DNA from: Puffinus mauretanicus | Lineage: Eukaryota > Chordata > Aves > Procellariiformes > Procellariidae | Reading direction: 5' to 3' | DNA length: 64,000 nt | Assembly (NCBI GenBank): GCA_023333565.1 | Contig: JAJKFH010001548.1 | Coordinates: forward strand, 2,046,001 to 2,110,000 | Part shown: positions 31,725 through 42,815 of the stretch, one piece after another | Layout of the letters: each line of letters starts with the position of its first letter | Position numbering within the stretch: position 1 is the first letter of the stretch | Program-made: the position numbers and the translations under genes | The notes under the pieces: generated by a model | What the model saw: only the letters and a program-made list of their open reading frames with translations | The model's database searches: none | What the model was told of the DNA's origin: nothing

Positions 31725-34546
31725 TGGCTAATCCATATACTCTGTTAACTGTATTAACGCCTGAGCTAACTTGGTTTACTGTTTTAGACCTGAAGGATGC
31801 CTTCTTTTGCCTCCCTCTCCATAAAGCCAGCCAGAAAATATTTGCATTCGAATGGGAAAACCCCAAAACCGGTCGCAAGACTCAACTCACCTGGACGGTG
31901 TTGCCACAAGGATTCAAAAATAGCCCTACCATTTTTGGCAATCAGCTTGCAAAGGACTTGGAATCATGGGAAATCCCGTCTGAAAAGGGAAAACTGCTAC
32001 AATACGTGGATGATATCCTGATTGCCACCGAAACAGAGAACGATTGTATCACCTGGACAGTGAGTCTATTAAATTTCTTGGGGCTCCAAGGGTACCGGGT
32101 GTCTAAGAAGAAAGCCCAAGTAATACAGCGCAAGGTGATTTATTTGGGCTATGAAATCAGTGCTGGACAAAGGACTTTGGGACAGGCCCGAAAAGAAACA
32201 ATATGCCAAACTCCGAGACCGCAAACGGTGAAGGAGTTACGAACTTTCCTGGGGATGACTGGGTGGTGCCGACTGTGGATCTACAACTATGGACTGCTTG
32301 TTAAACCCCTGTACGCACTAACAACCACTGAGCAGAAAACCCTTAAATGGAACAAAGAGACCATACGGGCCTTTGAGCTGTTAAAAAAGGCCCTGATGTC
32401 GGCCCCAGCCTTGGGACTCCCAGATGCAAGTAAGCCATTTTTCCTTTTTTCCCACGAGAAGCAGGGGATTGCCCTAGGAATATTAGCGCAAGATCTGGGC
32501 CCATATCGACGAGCAGTTGCCTACCTTTCCAAACAATTGGATGCAACTGCAAAGGGTTGGCCTGGATGCTTGCGAGCGATCGCGGCCGTAGTATTAAACA
32601 TCCAGGAAGCCCGAAAATTCACCCTGGGCCAGAAGATGACTGTGTTGGTGTCCCATACAGTATCTGCAGTACTAGAAGCGAAAGGTGGACACTGGCTTTC
32701 CCCACAAAGATTCTTGAAATACCAGGCTATAATGGTAGAACAAGATGATGTGGAGATTGTAGTCACTAACATTGTCAATCCAGCCTCTTTCCTCAGTAAA
32801 AACACAGGAGAACCAGTGCATCATGACTGTCTGGAAACCATAGAAGCAACATATTCGAGCCGTTCGGACCTGAGAGACAGTCCTATGGAAAACACGGAAA
32901 ACTGGTTCACGGATGGAAGCAGCTATGTCCTAAGTGGTAAAAGACATGCCGGATATGCCATTACCACCAGTCAGGAAGTAATAGAGTCAAGGCCTTTGCC
33001 TATGAATACCTCTGCACAGAAGGCAGAAATAATTGCTCTAACTCGCGCCTTGGAGTTGGCCCGAGGCAAAGCTGTGAATATCTATACAGACTCGAAATAT
33101 GCCTTTGGAGTTGTACATGCGCATGGAGCAATCTGGAAGGAGAGAGGATTATTGAACGCACAGGGTAGAAACATCAAACATGCAGAGGAGATCCTGAAAC
33201 TGTTAGAGGCAGTCCAACTCCCTGAGAAAGTGGCGATCATGCACATTAAAGCGCACCAGAAAGTGAATTCGGAGTTGGAAAGAGGAAATGAGCTGGCAGA
33301 CAGAGAGGCAAAACAGGCAGCCAAAGCAAAGGTAAAAACAGAAGGAGCTTTAGTCCCTGGCGGGCGAATCTCCCTAGAAGGTAAGCCAGAATATACAAAA
33401 GAAGATCAAAAGCTTATTACGGATTTAGAAGGGACATATAATAAAGAGGGGTGGGCTCTCACCCCACAAGGGAAACTAATCATTCCCTCCTATCTAACAT
33501 GGTCTCTGATAAGGGAGGAACATAAGAAGAGACATTGGGGGGCAGAAGCCTTATCTAAACACCTAATTAGAGAGATCGTAGCCAGAAATCTATACACCAC
33601 TGTGAGACAAGTAACTCAACAGTGCGATCTTTGCCTCCAGATTAATCCTAAGAATACCCCCAAACCAGAAATGGGCCAAATTGGGAAAGGCAATGGGCCT
33701 GGACAACAATGGCAGATCGACTTTTCAGAACTCCCAAGAAAAGGGGGGTATCGATATTTATTGGTGTTAACTGATACCTTTTCAGGTTGGCCAGAGGCAT
33801 TCCCTACCAGAACAGCCAAGGCTCGGGAGGTAACTAGAACTTTAATACAAGAAATAATACCACGTTTTGGGGTTCCAGCAACCATATCTTCTGACAGAGG
33901 ACCACATTTCATCTCCAAAGTAGTACAACAAATTAGCCGTTATTTGGGCATAGATTGGCAGCTTCATACCCCATATCGCCCTCAGTCAAGTGGCCAAGTA
34001 GAAAAAATGAACCACTTAATCAAACAGCAGATCGTGAAATTGGGACAGGAAACTAACTTGGCCTGGCCTCAGTCTCTTCCTTTGGCCCTTTTGCGCATAC
34101 GAACTAGGCCAAGAGCAAGAGAAGGACTGAGCCCTTTTGAAATCTTGTATGGACGACCCTATAGAATACAGAAAGGGATGTCTACACAAGTTGGGGATGA
34201 AATCATGACCTCCTATATGGTGGCATTAGGCAAACAACTCAGCAAAATTGAGAAGCATGTGGTTGGGACTCGAAGTAGGGGTTTGGATGGGCCTGTACAT
34301 AACATACAACCTGGAGACTATGTGTATATAAAGTCTCTTACAGAAAAGACTTTGGAGCCACAGTGGGAAGGACCATTCCAGGTACTCCTTACCTCCTTCA
34401 CGGCAATCAAGATTGAAGAACAGAGCGCCTGGATCCATCATACCAGAGTGAAAAAGGCCCCTCGGTCACTATGGAAATCAACGCCAACTGGGCCCCTAAA
34501 ATTACGCTTTCAACGAAAAATGGGTATTCATGGGTATTCATCATAG
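31724..34546 (+). pseudogene. pol: ERV RT-RNase H-integrase segment, internal 1
   Basis: 940 codons are open after the frame break. Using residue 1 = 31724: RT LDLKD (D22) and YVDD (94-97) are intact; RNase H has D397, E434 and D456 (TDGSS, AEIIAL, YTDSK) and D526; integrase has the HHCC zinc site (H600, H604, C634, C637) and the DDE triad D666, D724 and E760. A C-terminal GPF-type motif near 880 suggests a gammaretroviral integrase C-terminal domain. All catalytic residues are present, so the only visible lesion in pol is the break at about 31720. The end overlaps the start of the env remnant by 76 bases. Confidence 0.92.
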
Positions 34547-34623
34547 GTATAATAGGACTATGGGCAAGAACAGTGTATACGTGGGAAAGTAATACCTTTT
34601 TACAGCTCCATAATAATAGATAA
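34471..34623 (+). pseudogene. env: Env N-terminal remnant, internal 1
   Basis: A 50-codon frame starts with an ATG inside the pol end, the usual position and overlap for a gammaretroviral env start. It contains one hydrophobic stretch ([11 protein letters not shown]) that would fit the signal peptide. It stops at TAA (34621), and only about 60 bp remain before the LTR. Surface and transmembrane subunits are absent, so the element is env-less. The identical remnant occurs in internal 2. Confidence 0.6.
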
Positions 34624-34672
34624 AGAAACACTATGTTAAACCAAACATAGTAAAAGAATTTACTAACTCTTC

Positions 34673-34686
34673 AGAAAAGGGGGGAA
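34673..34686 (+). other. Polypurine tract before LTR 2
   Basis: AGAAAAGGGGGGAA lies directly upstream of the LTR start. It would prime plus-strand DNA synthesis. The same tract precedes LTR 3 (41606-41619). The flank before LTR 1 is host DNA and lacks it. Confidence 0.85.
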
Positions 34687-35222
34687 TGAAAGGGTGAACG
34701 AGAAGGGATGAGTGATTAAAGAATTGAAACTATGGGTGAAATAACTTAGTACATTAGTTGCAACATTTTTGTAAGGCTCAGCGGAGGAATCGCAACAACA
34801 GTTCCTGATAAGAACCAGGAGTTTGTTTGAAGCTAGTTGAAACCAACCCTGTGATTTGGGTAAAGGCCAAGGAACAACTGAGTCTGTGCAAAGACGGGGG
34901 TTATTAGCGGTGACGAAGAGGAACCACTAACCTTCATCCCCACGACCCCTGACGACCACCACCAGGAGGCAATGCGCAAGCGTAGATAGGAGGGGCTCAT
35001 GGAAATAGCGTCTTGAAGCTTATTTTAATACAAAGCGGGGATAGGTCATGCATATGTATAGGCGAATTATGTATATGCAACATTTCGCTGTATATATTTC
35101 TGGCAAGTACCGTGTTGCGGCGCGCACGACTTTGGTGGGGTTACCCCCCGTGCCGCCCAGCGCTGAATAAACATACCTACTTTACAATCTCACAGATTGT
35201 GGAGTCTGTTTTCCGCAAGTCA
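34687..35222 (+). repeat. ERV LTR 2 (central, shared)
   Basis: 536 bp, with a polypurine tract on its left and a primer-binding site on its right, so it serves as 3' LTR of internal 1 and 5' LTR of internal 2. Variable sites: C at position 13 and T at position 201. Confidence 0.95.
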
Positions 35223-35226
35223 GATT

Positions 35227-35244
35227 TGGCGAGCCAGCCAGGAG
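35227..35244 (+). other. Primer-binding site, internal 2
   Basis: The same 18-base tRNA-Arg-type site, four bases after LTR 2. Confidence 0.8.
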
Positions 35245-35735
35245 ATTTCTTTGCTTCACTGCGGGATCGGCTGAGGAGCGGACGCCCCTGGGCGCGCCCC
35301 GAGCACTTTCTCGGAGGGGACTCCACTACCAGCCGCTCACCCTGGGAGTAGATAAGAACCTCCTGAGCCCGCGGAAAGGAAAAGGTATGTTTTAGGAGAA
35401 GGGCCTGTAAGTCGTACGCGTGGCCGGGGCTGCTGGTAAATCGCGCAGAGACGTCTGGCGTGCAGCATAGTCCCCGTATGGTAGGAGGGTACCCTGCATG
35501 GTAATAGGGGATCCGCTGACCGATAGAGCGGCCGCTAGCGATCTTGGGAGTAGATCGAGTAGATCCGAGGTTTTGGCTGCATCCCAGTGTTGGGAACCAG
35601 GACGGACCTGCTGATGACTGGTATATAAGAAGCAGGAGAAGGGTAAGCGGACCTCCCCGCAATTGCGGTTGGGCTATTTTTATATTTGCAGCTGCTGGAG
35701 GGGAACAGCCAGAATATGAATTGTATACTTTATCT

Positions 35736-35891
35736 ATGAAACGCCCGGGTATTTTATGTTACAACCATTTGTGTGTCTGGGACGCAGCTGCGCTGTGGAG
35801 TGAGTGCAGAGTTTTGTTTTGTGATCTTTGCAAGGAGAGGCTGGCAATTATGTCTTTGTCTTTATGTGTGCGTAATGTATGGAAAGATTGA
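35736..35891 (+). CDS. Small Cys-containing leader ORF, internal 2
   Basis: The 51 codons are identical in sense to the frame at 28802. Small indels upstream (for example GGAGGGATAAC in internal 1 against GGAGGGGAAC here) remove a stop and extend the open frame back to an ATG at 35544, giving 115 codons. That extension is specific to this copy and probably incidental. Confidence 0.25.
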   Translation: MKRPGILCYNHLCVWDAAALWSECRVLFCDLCKERLAIMSLSLCVRNVWKD

Positions 35892-36021
35892 AAGATTGTA
35901 AATGTGTCTATATGTTAATGAAGGAGCAAGACGGAGGGGATCGCTTCTTCGGTGGTTTGGGCTCAAACCCTGGCAATATTTAAACGAAGGAGGGAATTTG
36001 GATAAGGAGGGGGAATAAGCG

Positions 36022-36456
36022 ATTGTATCTGGGAGGAGTATATGTAACTCCTGCGGGAAAAACAGTAACCCTAGATTGGGAACAGCCTGTAGACATTTTT
36101 AGGAACCCTTGTGTTGGTGGACTGAGGGGAGTGATTCCCTGTTTTGTATGCGACTTGTTCGTAAACAATACGACATTTGGCACCAGGCTTGGGTTTTGTT
36201 AAGGTGTAAATTCTGTAGGGAAAGATGGTATTGTATTTCCAGTAAACGGAGAGCGGAGTGTCCCAAGTGCCGTCTCAAGACTTCACAATTTCGTGATAGG
36301 GAAGAAGTCCAGCAAGAGCCTGAAATAGTGAAGTTTGTGTGTGGGAAAGGGAAATTAGTTCCGGAAATCTGGGAAGTGTCAGAAAGGGACTGGGAGAAAA
36401 CCGTAAAAAACTGTAAGAGGCGATTTGGGTGGAAACTCAAAGAAAGGCAAAAATAA
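36022..36456 (+). pseudogene. Pre-gag cysteine-rich ORF, internal 2, one-base deletion
   Basis: This equals the frame at 29089-29523 but lacks one G at about 36151 (TATGCGACTTG here, TATGCGGACTTG in internals 1 and 3). The loss falls right after the first CxxC pair. The region encoding the two later CxxC pairs stays open from an ATG at 36109 (115 codons). The frame is therefore broken only in this copy. Confidence 0.55.
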
Positions 36457-36482
36457 AGCTCAATAATAGAGGGAGTTACGAA

Positions 36483-37931
36483 ATGGGTAACACTCAAAGG
36501 GAAATCTTGAAGAAAAGCCCCTTAGGCTGTGTGCTTGCCCATTGGAAGGATATTGTTGGAACTGGAGGGACAGAAAGTAAAAAGACTCTCATTAAGTATT
36601 GTAACCAATGGTGGCCGTTGTATAAATTGGAAAGTGAGGCTAAATGGCCATTCAACGGATCTATAGATTACAATACTCTCTTACAATTGATGCTGTTTTT
36701 AAGGAGGGAAGGGAAGTGGGATGAAGTTTCATATGCAGATATGTTTTTCACCCTCCGAAATCATCCGGAGTGGCAAAGGGACTGCGGGATGGTGCTGCCG
36801 CAGGACCCTATGGTACTTGCACTTGAGCGAGAAAATAACAAAAAATCTGAAAGTAAATTGAGACGATGCTGTTCAGCATGCAGTATTGGGCACCGGTGTA
36901 TTAAAGTAAACAAAATCCATCAGGCACCGGAGCCAGACTTAACTGACCTGTTTAAGCCTCCCCCTCGACCACAGGAACGGGACTTGGATGAAGCTTCCAC
37001 TCCCCCGGATAGCCCAGTATCTTCCCGCACCAGAAAGAAATCTGTCCCAACAGCCTTGCAGGCACCCCTTCGAGAAGCAGTAGGACCCGAGGGTGGGACA
37101 ATTCTAATCAAGGTACCTTTTTCCACTACTGACTTAAGGGAATGGAAAAAAGTTGCAAAGGATTATAGGAGTGATCCGATAGGGGTAACCAAGCATTTTC
37201 AGTTTATAATAAAACAGCACAACCCTGATTGGAGGGACATACAACTGCTATTAGAATATATGACGGAAACAGAGAAGCAGTTGATTTTAAAAACAGCAGG
37301 AGATTTGGCTGAGGATCACTACAAAATCACAAGAGAGGATGTAAAGGAATTTTTCCCCCTCCAGGATCCAAAATGGGACCCAAATAGATCAGCAGATATA
37401 GAAAAACTACAAGGCTATCAAGAATGGATCTCAAGAGGAATGGAAAGGGCCATCCCCAAAACTATAAATTGGTCAGTTTTGTATGCAGTGAAACAGGGTC
37501 CCTCTGAGTCGCCATCCGAATTCCTGGATCGATTGAGAGATGCAATGCGCCGTAATACGCCACTGGACCCTGGGTCTGAAGTAGGGATACAACAGCTAGT
37601 TTCTTTGTTTCTAGGTCAGTCCACCGGGGACATTAGACGTAAGCTCCAGAAATTACGCACTACAGAAAGTAGGAATTTGGAAGTATTGTTGGATGAAGCG
37701 TGGAGAGTGTTTAGCAATAGAGAGGAGGGTTATAGGCAAGGGCAGAGGAGAATAATAGCGGCTGTTAGGGAAGAGGAAGAAAGGATACCTAGGCGGCTAG
37801 GCAAAGATCAGTGTGCGTTTTGCAAAAGATTTGGTCATTGGAAGAATGAATGTCCGGAGAAATGGAAAAGGCAGGAAAAGGAGTGGAATAATCAGAAGAG
37901 GAGGATAGTGGCCCATGTGAAAAAGGACTGA
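36483..37931 (+). CDS. gag: ERV Gag polyprotein, internal 2
   Basis: 482 codons with the same MGNTQ start, capsid and CCHC knuckle as internal 1. The only protein difference I noticed is Leu to Pro near the start of nucleocapsid (EERILRR against EERIPRR, codon at about 37789). It ends in UGA with the pol frame continuing in phase. It is intact. Confidence 0.93.
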   Translation: MGNTQREILKKSPLGCVLAHWKDIVGTGGTESKKTLIKYCNQWWPLYKLESEAKWPFNGSIDYNTLLQLMLFLRREGKWDEVSYADMFFTLRNHPEWQRDCGMVLPQDPMVLALERENNKKSESKLRRCCSACSIGHRCIKVNKIHQAPEPDLTDLFKPPPRPQERDLDEASTPPDSPVSSRTRKKSVPTALQAPLREAVGPEGGTILIKVPFSTTDLREWKKVAKDYRSDPIGVTKHFQFIIKQHNPDWRDIQLLLEYMTETEKQLILKTAGDLAEDHYKITREDVKEFFPLQDPKWDPNRSADIEKLQGYQEWISRGMERAIPKTINWSVLYAVKQGPSESPSEFLDRLRDAMRRNTPLDPGSEVGIQQLVSLFLGQSTGDIRRKLQKLRTTESRNLEVLLDEAWRVFSNREEGYRQGQRRIIAAVREEEERIPRRLGKDQCAFCKRFGHWKNECPEKWKRQEKEWNNQKRRIVAHVKKD

Positions 37932-38657
37932 TGGGAACCGGGGGAATCTACCCTAGCAGATCCACTGGTTATAATGCAGCTAGGGAAGGAGCAAAAGAAA
38001 GTAGAATTTCTGGTTGACACAGGGGCAACGTATTCGGTTTTGAATCAAGCCTTGATGCCCCTGGGAAGTGACTATATTATGGTAAAAGGGGCAACTGGCC
38101 AAAGTGAAAAGGCATATTTTTGTGAACCTCTGAGATATAAACTGGGAAAACAATGGGGCATCCACAAATTTCTGTACATGCCTAACTCCCCAAAAGCACT
38201 TCTGGGAAGGGATTTATTGGAACAATTGGGTGCAATAATTAAATTTGAAAAGGGAGAAATTACTCTGGAGGTAAATGACCAGCAGTATATCCAAATAATG
38301 AGTTTATCCCTAACTAGTGTTCCTACAGAAGGAAAAATCAGCGAAGAAATCATGAACCAGGTATATCCCGGGGTATGGGCCACCGATGTGCCCGGGAAAG
38401 CAAAGAATGCTTCACCTGTTGAGGTTAAGTTCAAAGACGGACGACAGCCGGTAAGAATCAAACAATATCCCCTAAGGAAGGAGGACAGGGAGGGAATTCG
38501 GCCAATAATAGAAAAATTTTTGCAACTGGGATTATTAAAGGAATGTGAATCCGACTTTAACACTCCCATACTACCTGTCCGTAAACCCGACGGGTCATAT
38601 CGGGTGGTCCAGGACCTACGGGCTATAAATAAGATAACTGAGGATCTCTACCCCTAG
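37932..38657 (+). pseudogene. pol: ERV pro and RT N-terminus, internal 2, frame-broken
   Basis: Same content and same terminal break as internal 1: DTGA protease active site, RT fingers, then TAG at 38655-38657. One protein difference from internal 1 is Leu to Phe (VEVKLKDG against VEVKFKDG, about 38430). The shared break shows internals 1 and 2 have a common parent for this segment. Confidence 0.9.
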
Positions 38658-41479
38658 TGGCTAATCCATATACTCTGTTAACTGTATTAACGCCTGAGCT
38701 AACTTGGTTTACTGTTTTAGACCTGAAGGATGCCTTCTTTTGCCTCCCTCTCCATAAAGCCAGCCAGAAAATATTTGCATTCGAATGGGAAAACCCCAAA
38801 ACCGGTCGCAAGACTCAACTCACCTGGACGGTGTTGCCACAAGGATTCAAAAATAGCCCTACCATTTTTGGCAATCAGCTTGCAAAGGACTTGGAATCAT
38901 GGGAAATCCCGTCTGAAAAGGGAAAACTGCTACAATACGTGGATGATATCCTGATTGCCACCGAAACAGAGAACGATTGTATCACCTGGACAGTGAGTCT
39001 ATTAAATTTCTTGGGGCTCCAAGGGTACCGGGTGTCTAAGAAGAAAGCCCAAGTAATACAGCGCAAGGTGATTTATTTGGGCTATGAAATCAGTGCTGGA
39101 CAAAGGACTTTGGGACAGGCCCGAAAAGAAACAATATGCCAAACTCCGAGACCGCAAACGGTGAAGGAGTTACGAACTTTCCTGGGGATGACTGGGTGGT
39201 GCCGACTGTGGATCTACAACTATGGACTGCTTGTTAAACCCCTGTACGCACTAACAACCACTGAGCAGAAAACCCTTAAATGGAACAAAGAGACCATACG
39301 GGCCTTTGAGCTGTTAAAAAAGGCCCTGATGTCGGCCCCAGCCTTGGGACTCCCAGATGCAAGTAAGCCATTTTTCCTTTTTTCCCACGAGAAGCAGGGG
39401 ATTGCCCTAGGAATATTAGCGCAAGATCTGGGCCCATATCGACGAGCAGTTGCCTACCTTTCCAAACAATTGGATGCAACTGCAAAGGGTTGGCCTGGAT
39501 GCTTGCGAGCGATCGCGGCCGTAGTATTAAACATCCAGGAAGCCCGAAAATTCACCCTGGGCCAGAAGATGACTGTGTTGGTGTCCCATACAGTATCTGC
39601 AGTACTAGAAGCGAAAGGTGGACACTGGCTTTCCCCACAAAGATTCTTGAAATACCAGGCTATAATGGTAGAACAAGATGATGTGGAGATTGTAGTCACT
39701 AACATTGTCAATCCAGCCTCTTTCCTCAGTAAAAACACAGGAGAACCAGTGCATCATGACTGTCTGGAAACCATAGAAGCAACATATTCGAGCCGTTCGG
39801 ACCTGAGAGACAGTCCTATGGAAAACACGGAAAACTGGTTCACGGATGGAAGCAGCTATGTCCTAAGTGGTAAAAGACATGCCGGATATGCCATTACCAC
39901 CAGTCAGGAAGTAATAGAGTCAAGGCCTTTGCCTATGAATACCTCTGCACAGAAGGCAGAAATAATTGCTCTAACTCGCGCCTTGGAGTTGGCCCGAGGC
40001 AAAGCTGTGAATATCTATACAGACTCGAAATATGCCTTTGGAGTTGTACATGCGCATGGAGCAATCTGGAAGGAGAGAGGATTATTGAACGCACAGGGTA
40101 GAAACATCAAACATGCAGAGGAGATCCTGAAACTGTTAGAGGCAGTCCAACTCCCTGAGAAAGTGGCGATCATGCACATTAAAGCGCACCAGAAAGTGAA
40201 TTCGGAGTTGGAAAGAGGAAATGAGCTGGCAGACAGAGAGGCAAAACAGGCAGCCAAAGCAAAGGTAAAAACAGAAGGAGCTTTAGTCCCTGGCGGGCGA
40301 ATCTCCCTAGAAGGTAAGCCAGAATATACAAAAGAAGATCAAAAGCTTATTACGGATTTAGAAGGGACATATAATAAAGAGGGGTGGGCTCTCACCCCAC
40401 AAGGGAAACTAATCATTCCCTCCTATCTAACATGGTCTCTGATAAGGGAGGAACATAAGAAGAGACATTGGGGGGCAGAAGCCTTATCTAAACACCTAAT
40501 TAGAGAGATCGTAGCCAGAAATCTATACACCACTGTGAGACAAGTAACTCAACAGTGCGATCTTTGCCTCCAGATTAATCCTAAGAATACCCCCAAACCA
40601 GAAATGGGCCAAATTGGGAAAGGCAATGGGCCTGGACAACAATGGCAGATCGACTTTTCAGAACTCCCAAGAAAAGGGGGGTATCGATATTTATTGGTGT
40701 TAACTGATACCTTTTCAGGTTGGCCAGAGGCATTCCCTACCAGAACAGCCAAGGCTCGGGAGGTAACTAGAACTTTAATACAAGAAATAATACCACGTTT
40801 TGGGGTTCCAGCAACCATATCTTCTGACAGAGGACCACATTTCATCTCCAAAGTAGTACAACAAATTAGCCGTTATTTGGGCATAGATTGGCAGCTTCAT
40901 ACCCCATATCGCCCTCAGTCAAGTGGCCAAGTAGAAAAAATGAACCACTTAATCAAACAGCAGATCGTGAAATTGGGACAGGAAACTAACTTGGCCTGGC
41001 CTCAGTCTCTTCCTTTGGCCCTTTTGCGCATACGAACTAGGCCAAGAGCAAGAGAAGGACTGAGCCCTTTTGAAATCTTGTATGGACGACCCTATAGAAT
41101 ACAGAAAGGGATGTCTACACAAGTTGGGGATGAAATCATGACCTCCTATATGGTGGCATTAGGCAAACAACTCAGCAAAATTGAGAAGCATGTGGTTGGG
41201 ACTCGAAGTAGGGGTTTGGATGGGCCTGTACATAACATACAACCTGGAGACTATGTGTATATAAAGTCTCTTACAGAAAAGACTTTGGAGCCACAGTGGG
41301 AAGGACCATTCCAGGTACTCCTTACCTCCTTCACGGCAATCAAGATTGAAGAACAGAGCGCCTGGATCCATCATACCAGAGTGAAAAAGGCCCCTCGGTC
41401 ACTATGGAAATCAACGCCAACTGGGCCCCTAAAATTACGCTTTCAACGAAAAATGGGTATTCATGGGTATTCATCATAG
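38657..41479 (+). pseudogene. pol: ERV RT-RNase H-integrase segment, internal 2
   Basis: 940 open codons, as far as I can see identical in protein sequence to the internal 1 segment, with YVDD, the RNase H DEDD residues, HHCC and the DDE triad all present. It is disconnected from protease by the upstream frame break. Confidence 0.92.
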
Positions 41480-41556
41480 GTATAATAGGACTATGGGCAA
41501 GAACAGTGTATACGTGGGAAAGTAATACCTTTTTACAGCTCCATAATAATAGATAA
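41404..41556 (+). pseudogene. env: Env N-terminal remnant, internal 2
   Basis: The 50-codon env start, overlapping the pol end and followed by about 60 bp to the LTR, as in internal 1. The shared deletion predates the tandem arrangement. Confidence 0.6.
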
Positions 41557-41619
41557 AGAAACACTATGTTAAACCAAACATAGTAAAAGAATTTACTAAC
41601 TCTTCAGAAAAGGGGGGAA

Positions 41620-42155
41620 TGAAAGGGTGAACGAGAAGGGATGAGTGATTAAAGAATTGAAACTATGGGTGAAATAACTTAGTACATTAGTTGCAACATT
41701 TTTGTAAGGCTCAGCGGAGGAATCGCAACAACAGTTCCTGATAAGAACCAGGAGTTTGTTTGAAGCTAGTTGAAACCAACCCTGTGATTTGGGTAAAGGC
41801 CAAGGAACAACTGAGTCTGCGCAAAGACGGGGGTTATTAGCGGTGACGAAGAGGAACCACTAACCTTCATCCCCACGACCCCTGACGACCACCACCAGGA
41901 GGCAATGCGCAAGCGTAGATAGGAGGGGCTCATGGAAATAGCGTCTTGAAGCTTATTTTAATACAAAGCGGGGATAGGTCATGCATATGTATAGGCGAAT
42001 TATGTATATGCAACATTTCGCTGTATATATTTCTGGCAAGTACCGTGTTGCGGCGCGCACGACTTTGGTGGGGTTACCCCCCGTGCCGCCCAGCGCTGAA
42101 TAAACATACCTACTTTACAATCTCACAGATTGTGGAGTCTGTTTTCCGCAAGTCA
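41620..42155 (+). repeat. ERV LTR 3 (3' outer)
   Basis: 536 bp, preceded by a polypurine tract and followed by host DNA beginning GGGTGGTAAG, whose first four bases duplicate the target site. Variable sites: C at position 13 and C at position 201. Confidence 0.95.
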
Positions 42156-42815
42156 GGGTGGTAAGTGACATTGTGCAGTGTCTCTCCTCCAAGTGACAAG
42201 CCCTGCGTGGCAAGCCTTGTGTGTGTGCAGGGTGAGGAGAGCAGAGTGCTGATAGCACAGAGGCGAGGAAAGGTGCAAACAGCACAACAAAGCCCCAGGA
42301 CCACCAGCGTATCGCTCGTTTGCAGATCAGCCACTGGCGCCGGGTCTGCTCAGAAGCGCGGTTTCCTGATGGACATAGCTGCCCCTCCCCTGCTTTCAGG
42401 GTGTCACCCGTGTGGCCTTGTTTTTTAAATCTCTCTCCAGCATCTGTTGAGTTGCTGCTGTCACTCCCAGAACCCCGATGCCACCTGCAGACCGAGACAG
42501 CGATCCCTGGGGCTTCCTCCGGGTTAGAAAGAAACCTGTTCCACAGGTTCCCCGTGCTGCTTCTCCTCCCCGGGCACTGGGCTGGGGGGCACGGGCAGAA
42601 ACAACCACGGGACTTTTAAAGCGGCCAAAGGGAAAGGACTGAAATGCGGGAGCTACCGGGTGCTTTTTGGTACAGAGGTGATGAAGATTCGTGCCCGGGC
42701 CGCGAGTGGGAAAAGGGCAGGGAAATCTAAGCCCAGTACTGCCAGTAAGCAGTTACCGTCTTTCGGTGGTACAAACTGGGCGGAGAGATGGGGAAAGGGC
42801 CGGTGAGGCGACGGT
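42156..42815. other. Non-coding host flank after the ERV
   Basis: This sequence was contiguous with position 27750 before ERV insertion. It is mixed GC with no recognisable gene. CpG content rises towards the array from about 42640. Confidence 0.45.

Larger units (their letters stand above)
27751..42155 (+). mobile_element. Tandem endogenous retrovirus: three LTRs, two internal regions
   Basis: The element reads LTR (27751-28286), internal 1, LTR (34687-35222), internal 2, LTR (41620-42155). The flanking bases are GGGT immediately before the first LTR and GGGT immediately after the third. This 4-bp target duplication is the size typical of gammaretroviral integration. No target duplication separates the central LTR, so this is one insertion later extended by unequal LTR-LTR recombination, not two insertions. 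LTRs differ by one or two bases in 536, so the element is very young. It is class I/gammaretrovirus-like by Gag, Pol and the single zinc knuckle. Confidence 0.95.

Noticed and set aside
31716..31730. Programmed -1 frameshift joining the two pol frames in internals 1 and 2
   Set aside because: The local sequence (TACCCCTAG) is not a canonical X-XXY-YYZ slippery heptamer, and internal 3 shows an uninterrupted frame with a slightly different sequence at the same place. A mutation is the simpler explanation.
34226..34631. Minus-strand frames inside gag and pol of the ERV
   Set aside because: Short antisense shadows of strongly coding plus-strand frames. There is no independent motif, and the same shadows recur in each copy only because the copies are near-identical.
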